DNA of 64,000 nucleotides from Rhinopithecus roxellana (Eukaryota > Chordata > Mammalia > Primates > Cercopithecidae). The stretch lies in the NCBI RefSeq assembly GCF_007565055.1, contig NC_044552.1:35334069-35398068 (forward strand). Reading direction: 5' to 3'. Below, one piece after another: positions 1-11,029 of the stretch. Both the position numbers and the translations under genes were made by a program. Below the pieces are notes generated by a model, which searched no databases, had not been told where the DNA came from, and saw only the letters and a program-made list of their open reading frames with translations. How positions within the stretch are numbered: position 1 is the first letter of the stretch; every line of letters begins with the position of its first letter.

Positions 1-80
1 AAGCCCAGGAGTTCAAGACAAGCCTGGGCAATATAGTGAGACCCCGTCTCTTAAAAAATAAAAATAAAAACTTGTTTTAA
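1..80 (+). repeat. Alu fragment cut by the window edge
   Basis: The first bases match the later part of an Alu left arm (GAGTTCAAGACAAGCCTGGG, then GAGACCCCGTCTC) followed by an A-rich tail. The 5' part lies outside the window, so the subfamily cannot be set. Confidence 0.85.
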
Positions 81-560
81 TTTTTTAAAAGTTTACACAC
101 TATATAATTCCATTTATATGAAGTTCAAAAACAGGCAAAATAAATCTATTGTATTAGAAACTAGTATAGGCCAGGAGTGGTGGCTCATGCCTGTAATCCC
201 AACATTTTGGGAGGCCAAGGTGGGAGGATCCCTTGAGCCCAGCCCTTCGAGACCAACCTGGGCAACACAAGGAGATCCTGTCTCTATTAAAAATGAAAAT
301 AAAAGAAAAGAAAACAAAATAAAGAAGTTAGTATAATGGTTACTTTGGGGGAGGAGTAGGTGGACAGGTACTGGCAGGAGACGTGATGTAATATTCCAAG
401 GTGCTAATAAATGTTCTGTTTCTTCATCTGAATGTTGCTTACATGGGTGTGTTCACTTTGTGAAAATTCATCAAGCTATGCATTTACGATTTATGTTCAT
501 GTCTATATGTATATTCTACATCAATAAGAATACTATTTTTAAAAGAAGTTTTAAAAATAT
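81..560 (+). repeat. Old L1 (L1M-type) 3' end, split by an Alu monomer
   Basis: The text TATAATTCCATTTATATGAA, GTTCAAAAACAGGCAAAA and later GTGTTCACTTTGTGAAAATT follows the 3' UTR of old mammalian L1M elements in the plus orientation. It is interrupted at about 168-335 by an Alu monomer and resumes with TATAATGGTTACTTTGGGGG. The family level is confident; the subfamily is not. Confidence 0.75.
168..335 (+). repeat. FLAM (free left Alu monomer)
   Basis: There is a single left arm only (GGCCAGGAGTGGTGGCTCAT to GAGATCCTGTCTCTATTAAA) with an A-rich tail and no right arm. Similar TTAGTATA/CTAGTATA sequences on both sides look like a target-site duplication, so this was an independent insertion into the L1. 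Confidence 0.8.
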
Positions 561-1319
561 TTAAAACTATTTTAAAATTAGGCTTGGAGGCAAACTGGAG
601 CAATAGAAGCAATTGACTTGGAGTTGGCAGATGGCCCAGGGTAGAGAGACTGGGGGGTGGACTTCCGAGCTTGTCTCTCCTGTAAAGCCTGGTCCTTTCT
701 CCTCTGGCATTGCAGCTTCCCTTTGGGTCCTGGGACTGAGGTGCCAGCACCGCTATGGCAAATACAAGGAGGACAGGCAAGGAACCAGGCATGAAGGCCT
801 GGAACAAAGCCCCAGCTCTGCCACTGACCCCAAACTCACATGACCTCTCTGAGCCTCAGTAAAATAAAGGGAGACTGCACTGGTTGGTTGCAGGGCTATC
901 GCTCCAACAGCAGAGGCAGAGGAGCCACACTAGCTGGTGAGGGCTGCACAAACGGGGCTGAAGGACAGTCACAGCACGTGAGCATTTACTCAACAGCATC
1001 CAAGCAGCAGAAAACGAGAGAGACACTATTAAACCTGGAGGTAAGAGTGTGCACCCAGTGAGCTGGATATGGGGACATCATTTGATGTATATCTGCCCTT
1101 CACTGTCATTCCAACAAGACTTGAACATGATTCTCAGTTTCGACAAGCCAGTCCTCTATACAAAGCCAGAGGCTTTGTCTGGTCTTAGCAGCAGACATCC
1201 CCAATCTATTCCAGGATGAAGAAAACACTGGCAAGGCGGGGAACCACAAAAGTAGGACAGCAGAAGCTTCCAGAAAACCTCCGAGTAGGTGCAGTTTGTT
1301 CTCCACATAGCTGCGTCCC
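561..1319. other. Unassigned intergenic DNA
   Basis: Mostly unique-looking sequence with a weak MIR-like stretch near 780-880 (CTGACCCCAAACTCACATGACCTCTCTGAGCCTCAG). No gene is supported; short open frames on both strands have no recognisable content. Confidence 0.5.
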
Positions 1320-1670
1320 GCCTCCCTGTCCCCCTCCCCACCCCAACACTGCCTGGTCTGCAAAATCAGCATCCTTTCCTGCCCTCCAGCCTGGAGTGCC
1401 CTCTGTCACCTCCTTCCAGTGAACCTGAGCACTCATTTCCCCCAGATCACCTTCCCAGGCTTGGTCCCCTCCATCTGCAGTTAGGGGCACTGTTCCCCCT
1501 CAACCCCTGAGCTTATCTCCATCATAGCTTTTCTCACTGACTGCCATGGTATGTTTCCCTCTCTAGACAGGGGTTTCTGGAGAACAGGTTCTGTATCTTA
1601 TTCACCTTCACGTCCTTGGCACATAGGAAGTGATCAGTAAATATTTCCTGAAGAATGGAAGGGGGGAACA
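1320..1670 (+). repeat. L2 LINE 3' end
   Basis: The sequence follows the L2 3' UTR: a pyrimidine-rich CTTCCAG-type segment, then TTCTGTATCTTATTCACC and the end signature GGCACATAGGAAGTGATCAG TAAATATTTCCTGAAGAATG. Old and diverged. Confidence 0.75.
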
Positions 1671-1927
1671 TTCCCCTAATTAGAGTCAAATTGTAAGTGA
1701 TCTGCTAAACTCATTCACATGAAGATGAAAAGCTATCGAATTCCAGGGATCGCTAAATAAGGGATAAATACATTCACCTAAAGGACTGATAGTGACATTG
1801 ATCAGAGACTGATGAGGGGAAATATATTTCAGTGGGATCCCTCACAGTGATGCTGCATTGTCTATGCAGGAGACCAGTCCTGCACATCTGTCATCATATC
1901 TTCAACACCATCGCCAACGGCAGACCA

Positions 1928-2120
1928 GACACAGTGATAGGTGTGTTGTCTTGATTAATCCTGACAATGCCCCTATGAGGTGGCTACTTTCATCATCCTC
2001 ATTTTACAGATAAGGAAGCTGAAGCACAGAAAGGTTAAGAAACTTGTCCAGGACCACTGCCTAGCAGAGCAGGAACTCGAACTCAGCTGGCCGACTCCCA
2101 AGCCCATGTGCGAATCATGC
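1928..2120 (-). repeat. MIR SINE
   Basis: The minus-strand MIR core is clear: CATTTTACAGATAAGGAAGC followed by GAAGCACAGAAAGGTTAAGA and AACTCGAACTCAGCTGG (the reverse of the MIR tRNA-like and core region). Confidence 0.85.
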
Positions 2121-2284
2121 AGCTCAGTGCCTTTCTATGACCCTTCAGAACCGTGATCTGCAGGGTGACTTAGAAAATCAAGGTCCCCGCCTGCTTAGAG
2201 GCTTGGAGTTGAAGACGAACTCACCCAAGATAACAGTAAAACATATACAAAGGCAGAGGGACGCAGGAGAGGGCAAGCAGCAGC

Positions 2285-2333
2285 CGTGTGTGTGTGTGTG
2301 TGTGTGCGTGTGTGCGCGCGCGCGCACACGCGC
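2285..2333. repeat. (TG)n tract with CG core
   Basis: There are 49 bases of strictly alternating pyrimidine-purine: (TG)n running into (CG)5 and then ACACGCGC. Microsatellite of Z-DNA type. Confidence 0.95.
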
Positions 2334-2611
2334 CCATGCACCCATGTATGTACACATGTGTGCGTATGTGCCAGTGCTTCCATTTGCATGCCAGGAGGTG
2401 GATGGGGTGTGTGTGCATGCATGTATGCAGGAGTATATGAGCAAGTGCATGTGTGTGCTGGGGCCAAGGGGAGGGTTTTGACAATTAGGAGAAGGTAATC
2501 GGTGTCGACACATAGTAAATATTTGTAGAATTGAATTGAAATGCTAAAGAGAGCACTTTACAAATGTGAGGTGTTGTTATTACTATTACCTCCAAATCAC
2601 AGGCCTTAGGA

Positions 2612-2704
2612 AAAGAGAAGAGAGAGTTGGTAACAGTTAGTTGGCCTCTTTTCACCTGCAGAGAAAGAGAGAGTTGGTGGCAGTTGGCCTCTTTTCACCT
2701 GCAG
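2612..2704 (+). repeat. Local tandem duplication, about 45 bp x 2
   Basis: Two adjacent copies contain AGAGAGTTGG, then a CAGTT segment, and end in TTGGCCTCTTTTCACCTGCA. They differ by a small deletion (TAACAGTTAG versus TGGCAG) and no transposon signature is visible. Confidence 0.85.
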
Positions 2705-2789
2705 GCTGCATTGCACTGACCTCTTTACATGGCCTCTCTCTGCATCACTTTCCTCCGGAGCTGGCTGAAGCAGGGCTCTTGTAACCTGT

Positions 2790-3000
2790 AAGGATGGCAG
2801 TGACAGTAACAGTAGGAACTAACATGCAAGGAACCCACCATATGGGCTGGTTCTGTGCTAAGTGCTCTGCATGCCTGTTGTTCATTACAAAGCCACCAAT
2901 GCGGTGGGGACCTTTGGTATTCCCCATGTGCAGAGGGGGGAAATGAGGTTCAGAAGACCTCCTAGAGGACCAGGCTGTGCCTTTTCCACCACACTATCCT
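2790..3000 (-). repeat. MIR SINE
   Basis: Minus-strand MIR text: TGTGCTAAGTGCTCTGCATG, a loose central part, then GAAATGAGGTTCAGAAG. Confidence 0.7.
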
Positions 3001-3049
3001 GAGTCCTCCTGCAAAATGCTAGCACATAGCAGGTTCATAGGTGGTCAGG

Positions 3050-3262
3050 GCCATGCAATGGACTGAAAAGTGCAAAGCAATGCTCTCTAGAGCCAGTCAG
3101 CCCTGAGCAGGGCACTTCATCTCCCTATACCTCTATTTCCTCTGGTAAAAGTGGGGGTGAATAATTGCCATGTCAGAGGGTTGCCGTCATGAGAGAATGT
3201 CTGTAAAATGCCCAGTCCATTGTGAGTGCCCGAATACGTTAGCCATTACTATAAATGTGCTG
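3050..3262 (+). repeat. MIR SINE
   Basis: Plus-strand MIR: GAGCAGGGCACTTCATCTCC, CTCTATTTCCTCTGGTAAAA, then a GTAAAATGCCCAG-type 3' part. It lies head to head with the preceding minus MIR. Confidence 0.7.
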
Positions 3263-4000
3263 CCGTTTTACTTGAACATAATATTCCCTCCTTCTCACAA
3301 AGTAATGAAATTAGACTCAGAGAGTTGGTGCAAGTTAAGGGATTATCCAGTCCAACTCTCTCAGATAGCAACTAAAAAAAACGTGAAGCCTAAAGAACAG
3401 GCCTCATCAGTGGCAGAGCCTGGGTTGAACACAGATTTTCTTCTCCCAGGCAGGGCCTCTCCACCTGCCCGCACTGCCTCTGATGGGGCCTTGGCTGCTC
3501 TCGTAGAGCCGGCCCAAAGGTGCAGAAGGGCTCAGGAGATGTGGAGAAGGCACCAACTCAAAGCTCCAGTCTCTAGATGTGGGTGGCATTAAGGCCTGGG
3601 GGGAGAGCCGCTGACAACACCTCCCACTGTAAACACCTGCCAAGGAAGCCAGAGAATGGGGCCCTCCTGAGGGGGCACCAGCTGGCCAGGGATTATGGGA
3701 GACAGCATGACTCCTTAAGGCCCAGAGTCCCTCAGCGCTCCCAGGCTCATGGAGAAGAGCTCCTTCTTCTCCCGGCTGCCCCGTGCCCACTCCAGTGATG
3801 GCCAGTCCTACAGTCTTCAAAAATGTGAGAGCCAACCCATGAGGACACAGAGACAGCTCTTGGGCCCTGGGCTGGCCCCAAACCTCTCCCCTGCCCCTGC
3901 AGCCTCTCCAAGGCCTTGGCCTCTCCTCACCCTCCCTCTGGCTGCCACGTAACCAGGAGCCCACAAAACACCATGTCAACCTGCCTCCTCCCTGGAGGCC
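3263..4000. other. Unassigned intergenic DNA, moderately GC-rich
   Basis: No clear repeat beyond old fragments. Overlapping frames on both strands (for example the minus-strand 3,407-3,979 frame) reflect high GC content; no domain, splice structure or Kozak context supports a gene. Confidence 0.5.
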
Positions 4001-4275
4001 AAAGGCCTTAAAATTTAATAGTCTCTCAAATGCTGTAACGCCAGAGGGGGCTTTTATGGACTCAACAGGGATAATATTATGAAGGGCGTTAGCCGCCTAA
4101 AGTGGGCTGCTCACGGTGGGGGGCCTGCCCCAGCCCCTCCTACACACTTCAGGGGCCTCCAAGGGGCCCCTCCACCATAAGGGCCAAGTCCCTCAGGAGC
4201 GGCTCCGCTGCCTGTGACAAGCTTATTACAGAACAGTCCGCTGCAAACAGGAACCTGATGGGAGGCTGGGACCCC
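4001..4275. promoter_or_regulatory. Candidate conserved noncoding element
   Basis: A repeat-free block with low-complexity-free AT-rich words (TTAAAATTTAATAGTCTCTC, GGGATAATATTATGAAGG, AGCTTATTACAG) beside short GC-rich words. This texture is typical of vertebrate enhancers. Conservation was not tested. Confidence 0.35.
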
Positions 4276-5583
4276 TCTGGCCTTGGCTGGATTGGAGCAG
4301 AGGAGTTGGAAAGGAGGGCGGTCCAGGGGAAATATCTTGGTGACTAATGAGCAGGCAATTGAAAGCTGTAGTGTGTCAGTGGGGAGCAGATGGGGAAGGA
4401 GGGGAATTCCTGCAGCCTGGCCTCAGAGGTTGTGGCGGAGGAAGGGAGTAGTGTGGGGTCAGCAGGTGGGGGAGGAGAGGGAGGGAGAGAGGCCTGGCTT
4501 GGCTGTCACCCACAGATGGACACGGTTTCTGGGGCCCAGGTCCAGGGGACTCTGACGCAGCAGGAGCAGGGACCAGGTGGTGGGCTGAGGGCAAGGCCAC
4601 TGGGGTTTTCTGGGTCACTCGGCTTGTTTTCTTCTCCTTTTCTGAGGTCTGTATTTTTCTGCTGCTCCCCTTCTGCCACTTCCTTTCCCTTCTTGCCCTC
4701 TTGGTATCTCCTTGCTCATTCTTGCCTGCTTTCTTCCCTCTCTTCCTCCAGGTTCCCCTTCCCCAACCCCCTTTCCCCTTTTTCCTCCAGCTTGGTGTGT
4801 CCTGGGACACCAGAAATAGGCATTCTGCCCAGTCTTCAGTAGGTGTGGGCGACCCCAAAATAAACAAAATACTAAACAACACTAAGTAAAAGACCCTGGC
4901 TGATTTGCTAACAAACACACGTCTCCACTTATCCTAGACACACAAGTGTACACGCACAAAGGTGCACACATACCCTGGACATATGCACACACATTCACAC
5001 TTGCCCACACTTCTATGTGCAAACACAGGCACGCTCACACACACACATATTTTCTTCATTACCTCCTCTAATACTGTCTTTTTTCCATCTTGAGTTCAAT
5101 GTTGTTTTTTGTCTCTTTTCGACCCTCCCCCTCCACTTCCCGTCAATTTATTCCAGCTGTGAAAACCTTTTTCCCATCTCCTCTGTCACCCCAGCAGATA
5201 GGTGAGTGGCAGGCAGAGGAGTCCACTCCGCAGCCACCGTTGGTAATCGATCCCAGATGTTGCGCTGGCCCCCAGCCCAGCCCCAGGCAGGGCTCCTGCG
5301 CCCGCTCCTACATCTGGGTGTGAAAGGCGAGCTGCAGCCAGGCCTGGGTCTCTGTGGGATCAGGAGCCCGGGCTCAGGGGACACTGGTGGAGAGGGTTGG
5401 GTCCAGGTGCTGCAGGAGAGAAGAGGCTGGGGTGCAGAGGATAAGGATGTGGGAGTCCTTGGAGGGAGGCCTAGAGGCATCCAACAGATTGTCTGGGTTA
5501 TTAAACCAGACTGAGAGGGACCAGGGCAGCCCAGAGCTGAGATGCTGAGAGACAGGCCTTCCCTTGGCCCCTTATCAGCCATT
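4276..5583. other. Intergenic DNA with a polypyrimidine tract
   Basis: About 4,610-4,800 is strongly C/T-rich on the plus strand and 4,920-5,050 is a degenerate CA-rich stretch. The remainder is unassigned. The minus-strand frame 4,376-4,918 is a lysine/arginine-rich translation of the purine strand and is not a gene. Confidence 0.55.
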
Positions 5584-5722
5584 TTATAAAATTATTTTTA
5601 TAGAGATGCGATCTTCCTCTGTTGCCCAGGCTGGTCTCAAGCTCCTGAGTTCAAGTGATCCTCCCATTTCAGCCTCCCAAAGTGCTGGGATTGTAGGGAT
5701 GAGCCACCATGACCAGCCTGCC
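5584..5722 (-). repeat. FLAM-type Alu monomer
   Basis: One minus-strand left arm: GTTGCCCAGGCTGGTCTCAA to AGCCACCATGACCAGCCTG, with a short T/A-rich head. No right arm. Confidence 0.85.
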
Positions 5723-5824
5723 TTTTTATTTTCTTGGGAAAAAAAAGGTTTTCTGCTGTTCTTTATAAATATATGTATTTGGTAAAATGCAAAAAGCCAA
5801 TTATACCACTCTAGAATTCTCCAC

Positions 5825-6270
5825 ATGTACCGCTAATGGCAATGAAACCAGCTAACAGTTACTGAGTCTTTTAGGTACTTTCTGAGTCGTTGTACGTCAA
5901 TGCATTCTGTCAAGTAATTTTCACAACAATACTATGAGATGAGAACTACAGTTGTCACCATTTTACAGATGCAACCACAGAGGTCTACAGCGTCTATTTG
6001 GCCCATCTAAAAATGGTGGTACTAGGATTTGAGCCTAGATAATCTGACTCCACTGATGACCACATTAGGCTCTCAGTTTCGGAAGACTTTAAAATCTGAA
6101 AAGGTCAGAGCTTGAAGGAACCTGGTTCAAACCTTTTCTTTTCTAAAGGAGGAATCGAAGACCAGAGGGAAGTAGCTTGCCCAAGGACACGCAACAAGCT
6201 GGACCCACAGCAGGACTGAATTCTAGGGCTCTTGGTTCCTGTTCAGAGCCCTTCACAGCACCACACTTCT
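5825..6270 (-). repeat. Two MIR-like segments
   Basis: The first (to about 6,085) has CATTTTACAGATGCAACCAC and GGATTTGAGCCTAGATAATC. The second (about 6,100-6,270) has GAAGTAGCTTGCCCAAGGAC and CACGCAACAAGCTGG. Both read as minus-strand MIR. Confidence 0.7.
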
Positions 6271-6388
6271 GCCTCTGGTTCCCACAACCTTGACCAAGAG
6301 CTGGGCTTCCTGGAGGAGCTGTCTTTTGCAGGGCTTAGAACAAGATGAGAATCACAGACTAGCACACAGGCAGGAGGAAGTGCTTTTA

Positions 6389-6701
6389 TTGTATTGTATT
6401 GTATTGTACTGTATTTTTTTGAGACGGAGTTTCACTCTTGTTACCCAGGCTGGAGTACAGTGGCGCAATCTCGGCTCACTGCAATCTCCACTTCCCAGGT
6501 TCAAGCCATTCTCCTGCCTCAGCCTCCTGAGTAGCTGGGATTGCAGGTGCACGCCACCATGCCTGGCTAACTTTTGTATTTTTAGTAGAGACGGGGTTTC
6601 ACCATGTTGGTCAGGCTGGTCTTGAACTTCTGACCTCATGATCCGCCCACCTTTGCCTCCCAAAGTGCTGGGATTACAGGTATGAGCCACCGTGCCCGGC
6701 C
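6389..6701 (-). repeat. Alu (AluS/Y-like) with intact target-site duplication
   Basis: Full-length dimeric Alu in minus orientation. Its tail has become an ATTGT-type pentamer repeat. It is flanked by perfect 14-base duplications AGGAAGTGCTTTTA at 6,375-6,388 and 6,702-6,715. Confidence 0.95.
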
Positions 6702-6739
6702 AGGAAGTGCTTTTAATGAAGAGACTTCTATTCAAAGAC

Positions 6740-7560
6740 CGGTGTGTGGGGAAGGCAACGCCACAGTGGGGCTGGCAGTCAGCATGGACTGCATCTCTAC
6801 TGAGTGCCCAGCCCTGGAATCCCAAAGGGGATAAAGTCTGCCCTCAAGGAACAAACTAACAAAAAAGTGAAAAACAGCACAGGGGAATAGTGGGTGTCAT
6901 GGGGGTGGGGGTGGGATGGGCGCAGTATGAGCATCTGTGGTAAGAGTGTCAGCAGAGGGAATAGTGAGTGCAAAGGCCCTGAGACAGGAGTGTGCTTAGC
7001 CTGCTAATGTGTTCAGGGAACCTATGGCAGGGGAGAGAAAAATAGGAAGCATGTTAGAGAAGGTAGGTGCAGATCATGTGGGACCCTACGGCTGTTGTAA
7101 GAGCCTGGCTCTTCCTCCCAGTGCAATGGGGAAGCAGAGGTGGGGGTGCAGTTTAAGCAGAAGACTGGCACCATCCGAATTCTACAGCATCTTCGTGCCA
7201 CTTCGTGGAAAGAGTACCCCATGGGGGAAGGGGGTGCAGGAAGACCAGGAAGGAGGGCACCACAGTCCTCCCAGGGAGAAGGGGTGAAGACAGGAACCAG
7301 GGGCCCACCATAAAGGGGGTGAGAAGTGGTCAGATTCTGGACATATTTTGAAAGTAGAGCCAACAAAATGGTTTGAGAGTTGCGTTTGGGGTATGGGAGA
7401 AAGAGAATAGTCAAGTATGAATCCGATTTTAAGACTACAGAAGGAACAGGCTTGGGGACAGACCAGATTTATCTGAACATCGAACCCGCTGAATTTGAGG
7501 GGGCTGTTATCAGTGCCTGATGAGTGATACTACAGGAACAATCCAGGAGACTGATCTGGT
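6740..7560 (-). repeat. L2 LINE fragment
   Basis: Typical minus-strand L2 3' UTR phrases: CCCTCAAGGAACAAACTAAC, GTGCAAAGGCCCTGAGACAG, and TGGTTTGAGAGTTGCG. Diverged but continuous over some 700 bases. Confidence 0.65.
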
Positions 7561-8065
7561 GTCTGTTTAAAATTATAAGGTTTTGCTCATCATTAATTTT
7601 TTGTTGCATTGTTTGATTTATTAAAATATTGCATTAACATATGATTTATCTTGGTTACTGAAGTTTTGTTTCCGCCTCCCTTTAAATTTTGCACCCGAGT
7701 TGCAGTCCTGCCTGCTGCAGACAACCATGTGGAATGTGGGGGTTGGGCTGACCTCCCAATTCCTGGCCACTCTCTGTCCACCACGGGCCAGTGGTCTTCT
7801 GATCAGGATCCGTGACAGGGAGGGGAGCTGAAGAGTGGTCACAGCCAGGAGGTCCTGGACAAGAAGCAGGGTCTGTGTGGATGTGTGGCTGGCTGACCTA
7901 GAAGCAGCCAGAAGGGTGTGAGCCCATCAGCCCGCCTCGCCCCACCCGGCCCCGTGATGGATGGCATCTGTCTTCTGCTTTATTAAACTCACGCCGTGGT
8001 TCAGCCCTGGATTTGCAAACGGCTTAATAAGCATTTGGAAGGGATTGGGGGAGGGAGGCCGGGAT
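7561..8065. promoter_or_regulatory. Candidate conserved noncoding element
   Basis: Two repeat-free AT-rich clusters: about 7,565-7,700 (TCATCATTAATTTTTTGTTG, TTGATTTATTAAAATATTGC) and about 7,965-8,050 (CTTTATTAAACTCACGCCG, GGCTTAATAAGCATTTGG). The palindromic CTTAATAAG and the TTATTAA words suggest homeodomain-type sites. Conservation is inferred. Confidence 0.4.
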
Positions 8066-9040
8066 TTCAGGGGGTTACCAAGACCCAGACAGGAAACAGC
8101 TTTCACCCTGAGTGGGCCTCAGGAGGGAGTCAGGTGTCCGGGTGGGCGAATAGGGGGAGTATTTGGTTTCACAGAAGGCACTTGGGGCCCCAAAGAAGAA
8201 GGGGATACAGGTCTTTGGTGCCACGCCTCCCCCAGCACTGTTGTTACCACACACTGGGAGTTCATAGCACCTAGAGGGATGTTCTGGGCATTGCAGAGGG
8301 CAAGGGAGTGCAAGGACTGGCCAAGACTGGGGAGAAAGGATGGAGTCAGGGGAGAAGAGGCCACTCCTGTATATAGGAGTTCCCAACTGCAGAGGACACA
8401 GGGTTACACAAAACAGACACCAATCCCACCAGCCAGCCCCCAGCACTCTCTCCCACCTCTGAATTTCTACAGACTCCATAGCATGTGCCATTGGTCTGGA
8501 ACCTTCCCTGCAGCCCCTGGCATTGGCACAAAATGCGGGTACCAGGTGCCCCTTCTATCTTGAATGAGGTTTGAAGCTCCCAGCAGTCAGGAAAGATGGG
8601 CACACTGGAGTCATCTCTCCACACAGGCAACTTGGGCCCTGCTTACTCAGGGCCATGCAGGAGCCAGTTCACATGGGCTCACCAGAGCAGACTGCAGGCA
8701 TCTTTTCCCAACTCCTGGCCCAGCAAATGCCATGTTAGTTGCTTGAAGTTGGCCATGATGGGAGTATTTACAGTATGGAAATTGGCAAATGCCTCTTTTT
8801 CCTCCTGGAGAGCCAGCTGTTGAACATTTACCAGCACACCACTGCCTCACCTGCTCTTCCACCCGTAAGAACTGCAAGCCCCTTCAGGTATATAAAAATC
8901 CACTTTTCCTTCCCAAAAGGCTGGGGACCTCCTTCCAAATGGTGAAGACTGGGACTGTCTGTCTCTTATTAACAAGGGTAGTATCCAGTGTGAGAGGCAG
9001 TAGTGAGTAAGCTTCAACTGTCCACATTCAAATCAGAGCT
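8066..9040. other. Unassigned intergenic DNA
   Basis: Unique-looking, mixed composition. The 200-residue plus-strand frame starting at 7,961 has no recognisable domain and overlaps a candidate regulatory block, so it is not called a gene. Confidence 0.5.
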
Positions 9041-9425
9041 CTACCATTTAACAGTTTGTGATTTACGTTGTTCTTTAGTCTGTGATTGGAGGGATTGTTC
9101 TGAAATTTAAAAGAAATAATTCCTGAAAGATGCTTTGGAACAGGGTCTGCAAACGTAAGTAGCCAATAGATGTTCATCTTTACTCTGAGTCTCTGACAGT
9201 GCTAAATACTTTATTGTAATTTGAGTCTTACAGCCACCCATATGCAAGATACTTACGTTATTCCCATTTTACAGATAGGGAAAGTGGGATTGACATGTGT
9301 TAGGTCCCTTACCTGAAGTCACATAGTGGCAGAGCTGAGATTTGAACCCAGGAGTGTCTGGGTCTAACAGCCCAGCTCCCTCATGCCAGTGGTCCATGCC
9401 ATTGGATCTCTCCACCAAGAGGATA
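9041..9425. repeat. Facing MIR fragments
   Basis: About 9,041-9,180 is a weak plus-strand MIR (ATCAGAGCTCTACCATTTAA). About 9,181-9,425 is a good minus-strand MIR (CCCATTTTACAGATAGGGAA, GAGATTTGAACCCAGGAGTG). Confidence 0.7.
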
Positions 9426-9675
9426 GTGTTGGAAGTCATAATGATAGCGGAAGTGGCCTTTGGTATTCCTCCTCCCCATCTGGCCACCAGCAGAAGTGAT
9501 GAACCTTCTTTCTATATGGCCCCCAAAAGAACCCTGTTCCCCAACACATCCCCTCCACACATGCCCATCAGACAGTCCCTTTAGAGGCTGGGACTGTCTT
9601 ATCAGGGAAATCTACAGTTCCTGTGGGCATTTTCTACTCACCTCTTGTCTAACACACTACCTTTGTCTCCGGGTC

Positions 9676-9703
9676 AGTCTCCCAGTCTGGAGACTGGGAG
9701 ACT
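9676..9703. repeat. Perfect inverted repeat, 13-bp arms
   Basis: AGTCTCCCAGTCT (9,676-9,688) and its exact reverse complement (9,691-9,703) are separated by GG. Not part of a recognised repeat. Confidence 0.95.
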
Positions 9704-9864
9704 CCCAATCTCTTTCCTTCTCTCACCCCAAGCTCCATATATCCACCCCTAGTCCTCCAAAGCTATGCAAATGCCCACTCTAGGGCGGCCTGATTCCTCG
9801 GGGTCCAAGGCCAGGGTCAGCAGGGGCAGACTCAGAAAGGTCAAGGGCTCAGCAGCCTTCTTAC

Positions 9865-10154
9865 AACTTTCCTTCTGTGTCTCCTTTTTTCCCCCTGCCT
9901 CTTGCCAATTTCACTTTCTCACTTCCTTCTTCTTCCGTTTCCTTTCTTCTCATCCTATTTGTCTCTTTGGTGTCTCCTTCTTTATGTCTTATGTCCCCTC
10001 AACTCTCTCTCTGCCTTTGTCTCTTTCTGGGTCAGTCTGTTTGGTGACAAGAGTGCATGTATGTGTGTTTCTCTGTCCCTTTGTTCTTTGTGGATGTCTG
10101 TGTGTCTGTCTGTCTCTCTGCGTGTGTCTCTCCCTGCTTATTCCAACATCCTGA

Positions 10155-10198
<44 letters not shown>

Positions 10199-10330
10199 CG
10201 TATCTAAGAATCTAACTCTACCTCGATGCCTCCCTGCTCTGTGTCTGTCTGTCTGTCTGCTGCTGACTCTGTGCGTCTGTCTTCGTGGCTGTCTCTCGGG
10301 GTCTCTCTCTGGCAGCATTCGTTCCTCAGG
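9865..10330. repeat. Degenerate T/C- and CTGT-rich tract with a (TG)19 core
   Basis: About 450 bases of plus-strand pyrimidine-rich and TCTG/TGTC sequence surround a pure (TG)n run at 10,158-10,195. Translated frames here are repetitive Cys/Val/Leu strings and are not genes. Confidence 0.85.
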
Positions 10331-10379
10331 GCTGCACTCCGGAGGCTCCCGGAGGAGACCCCCACTCACCCCTCCCAAA

Positions 10380-10680
10380 GTTCACTGCCTTGTCAAACGG
10401 AGCTAATCTCCTGCGGGAGGAAAAAGCCTTATTCAAACTGGGTGGGGGGAGGCAGAGGGGGAAGGGGAGGTCTCCTTGGCTGCAGCCTGAAAACACCCCG
10501 GCCCATAATACCCCTTTTGTTCTAGGCTGGTGGGAGGGGGTGGGCGGTGGAATGAAAGAAGGGGGATATTAAAGGAGCAGGTGAAAGACATGTGTCTTCA
10601 GCAGCCATAGATAAGCGCTTACCCCCTTCTCATCTGACTGAGGCCTATTATCTTCCCGCCACAGTCATTACTATTAATAT
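10380..10680. promoter_or_regulatory. Candidate conserved noncoding element
   Basis: Repeat-free. Visible words include AGCTAATCTCC, CCCATAATACCCC, a consensus GATA site AGATAAG near 10,609, and ATTACTATTAATATTAAACA near 10,667. The packing of homeodomain/GATA-type words resembles a developmental enhancer. Confidence 0.45.
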
Positions 10681-10689
10681 TAAACACCC

Positions 10690-11025
10690 CCAATCCCGCT
10701 TGAAAACAACCTGAAGGGGCTGCTTCTGTCTCCAGCCAGTTCCAAGGGGAAGCCACTGCCCTGACACCTCCCCCCACAGTACTTGACCACCAACCCAGTT
10801 TCCCCAGACCCAAAGTCTCCTTGAACTTCCCCGTGACCTTCAGCCCCGAAAGTCCCCCTCCACTTTCCCCCCAAGCCCCACCCTGAATCCTCTCTGATCA
10901 CCAAGCCTTTCTGTCTCTAGAGGATTCCTCATTTCAGCTTTATTCCTAAGGATTTCTCTATACCCCAGCTCTCTTCTCTCCACCCTCCGTATAACCTGAA
11001 ATGGAAGACAGAAGCACATAGATGT
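10690..11025. other. Unassigned C/T-rich intergenic DNA
   Basis: Pyrimidine-biased unique sequence between the candidate enhancer and the next MIR. No gene or clear repeat seen. Confidence 0.5.
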
Positions 11026-11029
11026 TTGG

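Noticed and set aside
4041..4054. Possible CTCF site GCCAGAGGGGGC
   Set aside because: Shares the AGGGGGC core but the preceding bases do not fit the CCASYAG pattern well.
7961..8563. 200-residue plus-strand frame
   Set aside because: No domain or exon signals; starts inside a candidate regulatory block.
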